From an uncultured Clostridia bacterium (GTDB taxonomy: Bacteria; Bacillota; Clostridia; Christensenellales; CAG-917): a stretch of 55,554 bases of DNA. A program made the position numbers and the translations under genes. Shown here piece by piece: positions 25,556 to 32,884 of this stretch (within the stretch, counting starts at the first letter, position 1; each line of letters starts with the position of its first letter). Location of the stretch: contig CAKQMI010000004.1 in the NCBI GenBank assembly GCA_934254835.1, positions 1-55,554 of the forward strand. Reading direction: 5' to 3'. The notes under the pieces are model-generated. The model was not told the DNA's origin. It saw only the letters and a program-made list of their open reading frames with translations, and did not search any database.

Positions 25556-26632
25556 TTAATCGGCAACAAGCGTTATCTTGTCGCACACCGCAAGGCTGAA
25601 TAAGTCGGCAAACCATCCGAGCAAAAACAGCGGAACAAGCAATATCCCCGCAATCAAAGTCGATTTTCGCCTTGTTTCGTAAAACTTTTGGAAGCGGTAT
25701 AAACTGCACAATCCCCAGCCAAAGAAGAAATACAAAAACGTCTTGACATTGTGCGGGAGCGCGTCAAATCCTTCGGTGATTGTGCGACGGATTTTGCCCT
25801 CCTCGATGGGGAGGCGCACGACAAATCGACTGCCTCTGCCCTTTCGGCTTTTGACCTCGATGACGCCGCTTAAATCATCGACGATTTCCTTGGTGATATA
25901 AAGCCCCAGCCCGTTACTGCCCGTCTGGCTTCGGGACTTGTCTTCCATATAAAATTTATCAAAGATAAACGGCAAACTTTCGCCCGAGATACCCGAGCCG
26001 TTGTCGCGGACGATAATGCGCACTTCTTTCGCCACTTTTTTGGCTTTTACGCTGATTTTTCCACCGTTTTGCGTATATTTTATGGCGTTGCTGATGAGGT
26101 TTTGCATAACGCGCGCAAGTTGTTGGCGGTCGGCGTACACCGTGACGTACGGCGCGCCTTTGACCTTATAGGTCAATTTCTTGCTTTGCGCCAGTTTTTC
26201 GTATTTCATCGCCTCGGTTTTAAAAAACTCGCTGATAAGGACGCTTTCTTTCCTTACGCCGATTGACTGAATTTCTTTTTTGGACGACTCGACCAGCGTC
26301 AAAACCTGATTGTTCATTTCCTCGGTTTTTTGGAGTATGAGCGCGGTGTAATCTTTGTCGTCCATACCGTCCGACAGGCTTTCGGCATATCCCGAGATGA
26401 CGGCAAGCGGAGTTTTCAGATCGTGCGCAACCGACGCAATCATCACCTTGCGTTTTTCGTCGTCGACGTTGTTTCTGTCGCGGGCGTCGCGCATACTGCG
26501 TCGCAACGTTTCCAGTTGCTTGAAAATTCGCCGTTCGTAGACGTCGCCCTCGATTGAAATCGGGGTGTCGATGTCCAGACGATTAAGTTGAGCGATGGCG
26601 TCGTAAACGCTCCTTCTCGTTTTCCGTTTCAA
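25556..26632 (-). CDS. sensor histidine kinase with C-terminal membrane segment
   Basis: A 358-residue kinase. The phosphoacceptor His is in SVAHDLKTPL (about residue 70), followed by the N box NLISNAIKYT (about 178-187), RDNGSGISGESL (G1 box) and GLGLYITKEI (G2 box). There is no N-terminal signal, sensor domain or membrane helix. Instead, after the ATPase domain come two hydrophobic segments (about 298-312 and 324-348) with a GWGLCSLYRFQKFY...GWFADLFSLAV pattern that recalls TM2-type membrane hairpins. It lies 4 bp after its response regulator, so it is the likely partner. Confidence 0.85.
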   Translation of the reverse strand: MKRKTRRSVYDAIAQLNRLDIDTPISIEGDVYERRIFKQLETLRRSMRDARDRNNVDDEKRKVMIASVAHDLKTPLAVISGYAESLSDGMDDKDYTALILQKTEEMNNQVLTLVESSKKEIQSIGVRKESVLISEFFKTEAMKYEKLAQSKKLTYKVKGAPYVTVYADRQQLARVMQNLISNAIKYTQNGGKISVKAKKVAKEVRIIVRDNGSGISGESLPFIFDKFYMEDKSRSQTGSNGLGLYITKEIVDDLSGVIEVKSRKGRGSRFVVRLPIEEGKIRRTITEGFDALPHNVKTFLYFFFGWGLCSLYRFQKFYETRRKSTLIAGILLVPLFLLGWFADLFSLAVCDKITLVAD

Positions 26633-26636
26633 TTAT

Positions 26637-27317
26637 TCAGTCCTGCCATTTATAGCCGAGCCCCCAAATCGTGACGACGTTGTTGACTCCCGCCTTTTCC
26701 AGTTTCTCGCGAAGACGCGCAATCGTAACGACAACGGTGTTTTCATCGATATATTCGTCAATGCCCCACACCGCGTCGATAAGTTTCTGCTTGCTGAAAA
26801 TTTGATTGCGGTTGAGCGTCAGAAAATCCAAAATTTTGAACTCTTTTGCGGTGAGATTGAGCGGTTCGCCCCCGACTTTCGCCTCAAAACTTTCGGGCGA
26901 TATCAAAAGTTCGCCCAGTCGCCTTTCGACGTTTTTGACGGGACGATTGAATTCGTAATACCGCCTTATCTGCGCGTTTACCCTGCACACCATTTCTTTG
27001 AACGAAAACGGCTTTGTGATATAGTCGTCCGCGCCAAGTTCGAACAGCCTGATTTTGTCCTCCTCGGACACCTTCGCCGATACGACGATAATGGGCGCGT
27101 TCATGTCGCGACGTATGGTTTCGCACACCTCGTATCCGTCGCAAACGGGCATCATTATGTCCAAAAGTATGAGGTCGGGCGAGAGTTTTCGCGCTTGCTC
27201 GATGGCGTCGCCACCGTCAAATGCCTGCGATACGACGTAACCCGAGCGGATAAGATAGTTCCGCATAGTGTCGGAAATTTCGATGTTGTCTTCTGCAATC
27301 AAAATGCGTCTTTGCAT
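26637..27317 (-). CDS. OmpR-family response regulator
   Basis: A 226-residue transcription factor. The receiver domain (1-120) has the acidic pair in IAEDN, the phosphorylated Asp53 in LILLDIMMP and the KPF motif in YITKPFSFKE. The C-terminal winged-helix domain (about 128-226) contains LTAKEFKILDFL and TIWGLGYKW. It is first in the two-gene operon and has its own TTGAAA-N17-TATAAT promoter. OmpR-type regulators bind direct repeats; a phased 11-bp repeat array lies about 380 bp upstream. Confidence 0.93.
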   Translation of the reverse strand: MQRRILIAEDNIEISDTMRNYLIRSGYVVSQAFDGGDAIEQARKLSPDLILLDIMMPVCDGYEVCETIRRDMNAPIIVVSAKVSEEDKIRLFELGADDYITKPFSFKEMVCRVNAQIRRYYEFNRPVKNVERRLGELLISPESFEAKVGGEPLNLTAKEFKILDFLTLNRNQIFSKQKLIDAVWGIDEYIDENTVVVTIARLREKLEKAGVNNVVTIWGLGYKWQD

Positions 27318-27350
27318 TATTTTGTCCTTAAAAAAGTCTTATTTAACCTT

Positions 27351-27379
27351 ATTATACTTTGAAACGAGCATATTTTCAA
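27351..27379 (-). promoter_or_regulatory. promoter of the two-component operon
   Basis: TTGAAA (27374-27379), 17-bp spacer, TATAAT (27351-27356) on minus, 34 bp upstream of the regulator ATG. An imperfect inverted repeat (ACTTTGAAA...TTTCAAGT) spans the spacer and both boxes. Confidence 0.7.
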
Positions 27380-27459
27380 GTTTATTATGCGTTCGAATTC
27401 ACGATTTTTTGATTTGCTATTCAAAACCCCACAAGAACTATCATCGAAAACGTATTGCT

Positions 27460-27590
27460 ACTATACTCTTGCCAAAAACACTGCTCTTTCCGTGCTTTTT
27501 GGAATTGCTCATTCGTTGTACAAGGAGTACAACTGCATTCGCATTTCCAAAAATCATCGGAAATATCAGCGTTTTGACAAGTTTTAGTAT
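27460..27590 (-). repeat. diverged relative of the 18.9-kb inverted-repeat element
   Basis: In opposite orientation to the 18.9-kb element, this stretch shares a 16-bp identical block (27544-27559 versus 19007-19022), an 11-bp identical block (27526-27536 versus 19032-19042) and clear similarity between and around them over roughly 105 bp. The terminal repeats are not recognisable here. It sits upstream of the two-component promoter. An open frame on plus (27387-27587) crosses it but has no ribosome site, and the other copy carries stops. Confidence 0.65.
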
Positions 27591-27595
27591 ATATG

Positions 27596-27625
27596 AAAAT
27601 GCAAAGCGCCCGACTTTTCGGGCGC
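27596..27625 (-). terminator. GC-rich terminator hairpin
   Basis: Eight-bp stem GCGCCCGA/TCGGGCGC with a 4-nt loop, followed on minus by TTTGCATTTT. It ends either the lipoprotein transcript or a small RNA starting near 27669. Confidence 0.65.
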
Positions 27626-27669
27626 CTTACATAAAGAGGAATTTTATTACAAGTTTATAGGCCTGTTAA
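27596..27669 (-). ncRNA. candidate small RNA, about 74 nt
   Basis: A possible promoter TTGTAA-N17-TAAATT (27699-27704 and 27676-27681, minus) would start transcription near 27669. A strong GC hairpin (27606-27625) with a T-rich tail would end it near 27596. The span has no plausible ORF and contains a CCTCTT stretch complementary to Shine-Dalgarno sequences. The hairpin could instead simply terminate the lipoprotein gene. Purely a sequence-based proposal. Confidence 0.3.
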
Positions 27670-27692
27670 TTTTGTAATTTAAATATACGATA

Positions 27693-27736
27693 CAATCATT
27701 ACAACTGCGTGACAAAATTATTACAAAATTATTACA
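27693..27736. promoter_or_regulatory. four phased 11-bp direct repeats
   Basis: Four consecutive 11-mers, each ending ACA on plus: CAATCATTACA, ACTGCGTGACA, AAATTATTACA, AAATTATTACA. Head-to-tail repeats with an 11-bp period are the usual layout of OmpR/PhoB-type binding sites, and such a regulator is encoded next door. Confidence 0.5.
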
Positions 27737-27747
27737 CCGCCGTTTTC

Positions 27748-27781
27748 TGTCAATTTGACAGTCTATGCTGTCATTGTGACA
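27748..27781. promoter_or_regulatory. paired TGTCA-N3-TGACA palindromes
   Basis: Two 13-bp palindromes at 27748-27760 and 27769-27781 with centres exactly 21 bp apart (two helical turns), a spacing suited to cooperative binding on one DNA face. Confidence 0.5.
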
Positions 27782-27817
27782 TATTTATATATTACCGTAA
27801 ATCGATTTTTTTGCTTT

Positions 27818-28519
27818 CTAAAAATCATATTCTTCAATAAAACCGACAAATTGCAGTTCCTTTTCGCTCAAGAATTTGATTTTCACGCCCAACGTCCTAT
27901 TGTTGGGGATTTCGGGATAAGTTCTTAACGACGTTACGCTTAAAATGTTATCGCTGATTTCCGTTTTATATCCGCGCTCTTTATAATACTCTTTTAATTC
28001 TTCAATCGTGAGCGAACACATGTAAGTAACGTCGGCTATATCCTTGGAACTGTCAATCTTGCCGGTTAACAAGTGCTCGGGGAAAAACACTATTTTTGAC
28101 GTTTCTCCGCTTTTAAGCCGACAGCCCATTGAATCGATAACGTATCGGGTGTAATTTTTGGGCACTTTTACTCTTTCGTCGTTTTCCTTGTATATAACGA
28201 AACTGAAAGTCGATGACGACGGCAACTTTTTTACGTCAATAACGATTCTGTCGTTTACGATGACAGACTGCATATTGTTTCTGTCGTTAAGATCGTCGCA
28301 AAGCGTTTGCAAATCGCCCTTGTAACAAAAGGCTTGTTTACCGTCCGTCGGAGCAAATCTTGTGCGGTTTTTAACGTCCAACATCAAATTTACCCGATAC
28401 GTCGTTGTAAAATCGTCACAATAAATTGTGTTGCTTTTCGCATTACACCCCGAAAAAACAAGCGGAAAAACCATCATCAACGCCAAAAGACAAATAATAA
28501 GATATTTTCTCTTTTTCAT
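27818..28519 (-). CDS. hypothetical lipoprotein
   Basis: A 233-residue protein with a Lys-rich start, a hydrophobic stretch and a lipobox-like FSGC (Cys25), so it is probably anchored to the outer face of the membrane. The mature part has five cysteines and no domain I recognise; it is mostly beta-prone with a helical ELKEYYKERG segment near residue 190. It is 26 bp downstream of the cysteine peptidase, suggesting a shared transcript and perhaps a shared surface role. Confidence 0.65.
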   Translation of the reverse strand: MKKRKYLIICLLALMMVFPLVFSGCNAKSNTIYCDDFTTTYRVNLMLDVKNRTRFAPTDGKQAFCYKGDLQTLCDDLNDRNNMQSVIVNDRIVIDVKKLPSSSTFSFVIYKENDERVKVPKNYTRYVIDSMGCRLKSGETSKIVFFPEHLLTGKIDSSKDIADVTYMCSLTIEELKEYYKERGYKTEISDNILSVTSLRTYPEIPNNRTLGVKIKFLSEKELQFVGFIEEYDF

Positions 28520-28545
28520 TGTTGTTATCTCCTTTTTTATAATAA

Positions 28546-29730
28546 TTAATTAACCATTTTCAATCTTAACATTGATCCAAAAGTGGCGGCGCATGCATTA
28601 TTGTTGATTGCCACTTGCGAATAACCCGGCCAACCATAATGAACCATAAATTCATATCCGCCGCCTGATTTTTTCTTATACCCGTAAACTACTACTGCAT
28701 GTCCATCATCACCATTCGGAGAATTATTTATTGATGTCGCAGGATCGGCTATTAAACCAAATAAGATAACCGGGGTGCTTTTATTAATTAAGTTCTTCAT
28801 GGTTAGGCTGCTGAAAAACGGCGTTATCATATCATAAATTCCCATATCTGTATAATTATAGTGGTTGAAGTAGTTAGTTAAGCAATTTCTAATGGTTGTT
28901 GATGTTGAACTATAATTATTTTGGTTGTTCCTAAATGTTAGAAGATGTTGCGTGAATTCTCCACTTCCAATTGCATTGTTATATTTGTATTCTTTATAAC
29001 CATAATTATTAAATTGCATATAATTATTTGGAACGCACCGTTTTACATATTGATCATAATAACCCAATAAAATTGAAGCAGCTATATATCCACACACTCC
29101 GTTACTAATAGAATAATAACTAAATGAAGCTCCTGATGTTTTGGTTGTAAAAAAGCCATAGTTGTTGACATAGGTCCAACTGCTTCTAACCGTATTGTGT
29201 TTTATACCTTTTGTTTCAACAGTATTTTTAGACTCATTTAATAAAGAATTATACATTTTATTTGTATAATTTTTAATACTATCTATCGTTTTATGCGAGT
29301 TTCTCGGTATAGTTTGGTTAGATAATAAATGGACAAAATTATCACCGTCTAAGATGTAAAACTCTGCAGGTCCAAAATAATATAAGTTATTACTATGATT
29401 TAAAAATGGAGACAAACTATATAATGAATACTCAACCAACGAATTTGAATCGTTGCACAAAATCATATAACCTGTAGGTTCACACTCAAACAACGTATAT
29501 TCTTTATCATTTAAATCTTTTAATAACTTGGTGTTACTAACACTTATCTCTACACTATCTTCATTGTTTATTGTTTTTAAATATTCTTCGCCTACCTCCT
29601 TTTGAATATTAAAATTTGTTCGAGCAGAAGCATTTTTTTCATCAAATGTTCTGTTTGTTACCTGCATGGAAACTATACAAGTAAATAAAAAAACAAAAAC
29701 CAACAAATAAAATAATACTTTTTTTCTCAT
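28546..29730 (-). CDS. secreted papain-like cysteine peptidase (C10/C39-like)
   Basis: A 394-residue exported protein: hydrophobic signal segment at about 5-22, a propeptide-like region, then a papain-like domain with the catalytic Cys213 in NGVCGYIAASILLGYYD, His344 in GDDGHAVVVYGY and HYGWPGY near 364-370 as the Trp-Gly end. This order resembles streptopain (C10) and C39-like peptidases. It and its surroundings are much richer in A+T and Asn/Tyr/Ser codons than the neighbours, which suggests transfer. The start at 29730 follows AGGAGGGG; the GTG/ATG-rich stretch upstream was rejected. Confidence 0.78.
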   Translation of the reverse strand: MRKKVLFYLLVFVFLFTCIVSMQVTNRTFDEKNASARTNFNIQKEVGEEYLKTINNEDSVEISVSNTKLLKDLNDKEYTLFECEPTGYMILCNDSNSLVEYSLYSLSPFLNHSNNLYYFGPAEFYILDGDNFVHLLSNQTIPRNSHKTIDSIKNYTNKMYNSLLNESKNTVETKGIKHNTVRSSWTYVNNYGFFTTKTSGASFSYYSISNGVCGYIAASILLGYYDQYVKRCVPNNYMQFNNYGYKEYKYNNAIGSGEFTQHLLTFRNNQNNYSSTSTTIRNCLTNYFNHYNYTDMGIYDMITPFFSSLTMKNLINKSTPVILFGLIADPATSINNSPNGDDGHAVVVYGYKKKSGGGYEFMVHYGWPGYSQVAINNNACAATFGSMLRLKMVN

Positions 29731-29765
29731 AATGCCCCTCCTATGCATTAATTATTCATATATAC

Positions 29766-29794
29766 ATTATACATCAAATGTTTATATTTTGCAA
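29766..29794 (-). promoter_or_regulatory. promoter of the cysteine peptidase-lipoprotein unit
   Basis: TTGCAA (29789-29794), 17-bp spacer, TATAAT (29766-29771) on minus; 35 bp upstream of the ATG. Confidence 0.75.
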
Positions 29795-29807
29795 TACCTG
29801 TTTTTGC

Positions 29808-29835
29808 AATAAAAAACCGCCCGTTTGGGCGGTTT
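29808..29835 (-). terminator. intrinsic terminator after guaA
   Basis: Nine-bp stem AAACCGCCC/GGGCGGTTT with a GTTT loop, followed on minus by a T run, 10 bp after the guaA stop. Confidence 0.85.
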
Positions 29836-29845
29836 GTGAGTTTTC

Positions 29846-31372
29846 TTATTCCCACTCGATTGTTGATGGGGGCTTGCTGGTGATGTCGTAGCATACGCGG
29901 TTGACACCTTTGACCTCGTTGACAATCCTTGACGAGATTTTTGCCAAAAGTCTATGCGGGATAGGCGTATATTGTGCCGTCATAAAGTCGGTCGTGTTTA
30001 TCGCACGAAGCGCAATGAGGTAATCGTACGTTCTGTAATCGCCCATGACGCCAACCGTCTTGACGCCCGTGAGTATTGCAAAATACTGCGATGTCTTGAC
30101 TTTGGATTTTTCAATTTCGTCACGATAGATTTTGTCGGCTTTTCTCAAAATGTCGCATTTTTCCTTGGTGACCTCGCCCATTACCCTGACTGCAAGTCCG
30201 GGGCCGGGGAACGGCTGACGGTTGATGAGGAAATCGGGAAGTCCCAGTTTCTTTCCAACCATACGAACTTCGTTTTTGAAAAGTCCGTTCAGAGGCTCGA
30301 CAACGCCCTTGAAGTTGAGTTTTTCGGGAAGTCCGCCGACGTTGTGGTGCGACTTAATGACCGCGTTGTATTTTCCGCCCGACTCGATAATGTCGGGATA
30401 AATGGTGCCTTGCGCAAGGAAACGAGCGTTTTCAAACTTGCGTGCTTCCTCTTCAAACACATGTGCGAATTCCGCGCCGATGATTTTGCGTTTTTGCTCG
30501 GGATCGGTGACGCCCTCGAGCTTCTTCAAAAATCTTGCTTCGGCATCGACACGCACGAAGTTAAGGTCCATTTTCGAGAAGACGCTTTCGATTTCGTCGG
30601 GCTCGTTCTGGCGCATAAAGCCGTGGTCGACGAATATGCAAATGAGTTGTTTGCCGATGGCTTTGCTCAAAATCGTTGCGGTGACACTGCTGTCAACTCC
30701 GCCCGAAAGCCCCAAAATAACGGTGTCCGTGCCGACGGTCTCGCGCACTTCCTGAACTTTTCTTTCGATATAATCGCCAAGGTCGTAGTCGGCTTTTGCC
30801 CCGCAAATCTTATAAAGGAAGTTTTGCAAAACCTTTTGCCCTTCGACGGAAAGTTCAACCTCGGGATGGAATTGTACGCCGTACAACTTCTTTTCGGCGT
30901 TTTCAAAAGCGCAAATCGGGCATTTTGCGGTGTGTCCGATTACTCTGAACCCTGCGGGCACGGCTTTGATGCGGTCGCTGTGGCTCATCAATACTTTGGT
31001 GGTCGGGCAGACGCCGTCAAACAATACGGACGTGGTGTCGAGAGTGGCGCGCGTAACGCCGAACTCGCTCGTTTTGCAACCGATGACTTTACCGTCCAAC
31101 GTATGGCACATAAGTTGCATTCCGTAGCAAATGCCAAGCACAGGTATTCCAAGCGACAAAATCTCCTTGTCGAAATCCTCGGGAGTTTCGCCGTAAACGC
31201 TTTTCGGTCCGCCGGTCAAGATAATGCCGATGGGGGCGATTTTTTTGACCTCGTCCGCGCTGATGTTGCCCGGTTTTACAAGAGAATACACTTTGGCACC
31301 CCTGACGCTACGGGCAATCAATTCCTTATATTGTCCTCCGAAATCGAGGACGAGCAAAGTTTGATTATTCAA
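29846..31372 (-). CDS. guaA: GMP synthase (glutamine-hydrolysing)
   Basis: Converts XMP to GMP using glutamine and ATP. The 508-residue protein has the class I amidotransferase domain (GICYGMQLM with the catalytic Cys, VQFHPE with the His), the P-loop GLSGGVDSSV of the ATP pyrophosphatase domain and the C-terminal dimerisation domain ending SKPPSTIEWE. I choose a TTG start at 31372: it lies 5 bp after AGAGGTGA and gives the family N-terminus NNQTLLVLDFGGQY. A GTG at 31381 overlaps the ribosome site itself. Confidence 0.94.
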   Translation of the reverse strand: MNNQTLLVLDFGGQYKELIARSVRGAKVYSLVKPGNISADEVKKIAPIGIILTGGPKSVYGETPEDFDKEILSLGIPVLGICYGMQLMCHTLDGKVIGCKTSEFGVTRATLDTTSVLFDGVCPTTKVLMSHSDRIKAVPAGFRVIGHTAKCPICAFENAEKKLYGVQFHPEVELSVEGQKVLQNFLYKICGAKADYDLGDYIERKVQEVRETVGTDTVILGLSGGVDSSVTATILSKAIGKQLICIFVDHGFMRQNEPDEIESVFSKMDLNFVRVDAEARFLKKLEGVTDPEQKRKIIGAEFAHVFEEEARKFENARFLAQGTIYPDIIESGGKYNAVIKSHHNVGGLPEKLNFKGVVEPLNGLFKNEVRMVGKKLGLPDFLINRQPFPGPGLAVRVMGEVTKEKCDILRKADKIYRDEIEKSKVKTSQYFAILTGVKTVGVMGDYRTYDYLIALRAINTTDFMTAQYTPIPHRLLAKISSRIVNEVKGVNRVCYDITSKPPSTIEWE

Positions 31373-31402
31373 TTTAATCACCTCTCAAATTTTAACAAGT
31401 GT

Positions 31403-31431
31403 AGTATATAATATTTTTTATATTTCCGCAA
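31403..31431 (-). promoter_or_regulatory. guaA promoter
   Basis: TTGCGG (31426-31431), 17-bp spacer, TATACT (31403-31408) on minus. The leader is only about 25 nt, too short for a purine riboswitch. Confidence 0.65.
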
Positions 31432-31488
31432 GTTTTAGCGCGCTGTTTTGGACGCAACTTTCAAAATATTTCAAAATTTTTCGGCGCG

Positions 31489-32829
31489 TCAAAACGCAAA
31501 CAACGGTTTTTCGTCGGGCTTGATATAAGAAGCGTCGGGATAGCCGTAAATCTGCGCGTAGGACAAGAACAACGACAAAACGTTGTTGTCGGGAATCGGG
31601 AGCCTTTGCAGATGATTTTCGGCAAGCCCGTTGATTTTCGTCTCGTTTTTTCCACCGCCCGAACATATCACAATAATCGCGGTCGATGCGTAATAATTGT
31701 CCTTGTATTTCACAAAATTCTTTTTTGCGTCACCCGAATTTATCACGGATTGAAACATCGGATTGACGATCGTATAAAGGTTTTTGTCACTGTCCTCCAC
31801 CATAATGCGCGCATTCTCGGTGGATTTCCAACTGTAAAACCTGGTGTTTTCGACGTTTATCGTGCAGAAGTTTTCCTCTTGTACGGCACCCTCGCACCAG
31901 TTCGTCACGTTGGCGACCGTGGCGTTTAGGAGGATGCACGACTTGAAAGTAACGTTCGAGTTATGGCCCGTCGTTGTTTTTATTGACACGTTTGATTCGG
32001 CGGAATTATTGAAAATGCACCTGTCAAAAGTGACGTCGGAGCGCGTGACGTAGGCGTTGCGATAAGAGTTTTCAAAAAGACAATTGGTAAAGTCCGCTTT
32101 CGTCTTGTCGGTGCTTTCGCTGTTGTTGCCGATTTGAACGGGCACGCCGTAATACAAAAAGTCGTCCAAAACGAGTTCCTCGTCGGGCGCGATTACCCTG
32201 CCCGTGAAGCGGGTGTCAAAGATTTTTTGTCCGTATCCGCAAAACTCAAAACTCAGCGCGAAGTGACGACGCTTTCCGTTAAATCGTCTGAAAGACACAA
32301 CTTTTTTTCCGTTGCCGTAAAAGTTTTTGTCAACTTTGAATCTGAAGTTATCTGCGACATTTTCCAAGGTATTAAGGTCGATATCCCTTTGCAAAACGAC
32401 GTTGTTCTTCAAATACGCAAATTGGCTTTTACACGCCCAAAAATCTTGCGCCGACAAAATATTTACGCCGTCGATAAGTGTCACTTCTTTGTCGTTTACT
32501 TTTACATTGGTTTTTTTAATGTCATAGTCACTGAAATTAACCGTATCGTTGCTTAAAATATCTTTTTCGTTGATTTTAAGTGTGTCTTTGTCCGAAAGTC
32601 CCAAAACGGAGCGCACGTCAAACTGCGACTTTTCCTCGCCGTTCTCATTCAAAACCTTGTTGCCGAGATAGACGTTGTCCGCAATGAACTCGATACTCAG
32701 CGGTTGGGCTTTTTCGGGCGTAATTTTGTTGTGGGCGACGTATCCGTACAGTATGTCGGCACCGACGGATATTAAAAGTGCGACGATTACCGTCACGACT
32801 ATAAATAATGCGCCCTTCCATTTTTTCAT
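31489..32829 (-). CDS. membrane-anchored protein with right-handed beta-helix-like repeats
   Basis: A 446-residue protein of unknown function. One N-terminal transmembrane helix (about 7-29) would anchor it with the bulk outside. The centre (about 140-350) has short repeating segments such as FTNCLFENSYRNAYVTRSD, VTFDRCIFNN and VTFKSCILLNAT, the Asn/Cys/Ile-rich pattern of parallel beta-helix (pectin-lyase-like) folds. No catalytic motif seen. Translation would start 4 nt after GGCGG, directly behind the terminator of the DUF2804 gene. Confidence 0.6.
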   Translation of the reverse strand: MKKWKGALFIVVTVIVALLISVGADILYGYVAHNKITPEKAQPLSIEFIADNVYLGNKVLNENGEEKSQFDVRSVLGLSDKDTLKINEKDILSNDTVNFSDYDIKKTNVKVNDKEVTLIDGVNILSAQDFWACKSQFAYLKNNVVLQRDIDLNTLENVADNFRFKVDKNFYGNGKKVVSFRRFNGKRRHFALSFEFCGYGQKIFDTRFTGRVIAPDEELVLDDFLYYGVPVQIGNNSESTDKTKADFTNCLFENSYRNAYVTRSDVTFDRCIFNNSAESNVSIKTTTGHNSNVTFKSCILLNATVANVTNWCEGAVQEENFCTINVENTRFYSWKSTENARIMVEDSDKNLYTIVNPMFQSVINSGDAKKNFVKYKDNYYASTAIIVICSGGGKNETKINGLAENHLQRLPIPDNNVLSLFLSYAQIYGYPDASYIKPDEKPLFAF

Positions 32830-32837
32830 TTTACCGC

Positions 32838-32866
32838 CTAAAAAGCGACAGCAAAACGCTGTCGCC
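32838..32866 (-). terminator. intrinsic terminator after DUF2804 gene
   Basis: Eight-bp stem GCGACAGC/GCTGTCGC with a 5-nt loop and TTTTT on minus. The T run touches the ribosome binding site of the next gene. Confidence 0.8.
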
Positions 32867-32884
32867 CCTTATCGTGAAATTATC

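Noticed and set aside
29954..31411. 485-codon open frame on plus opposite guaA
   Set aside because: Antisense shadow of a clear guaA gene; its composition is what the GC-skewed third positions of guaA produce on the other strand.
31373..31488. Purine riboswitch upstream of guaA
   Set aside because: The promoter leaves a leader of only about 25 nt; no aptamer can fit.
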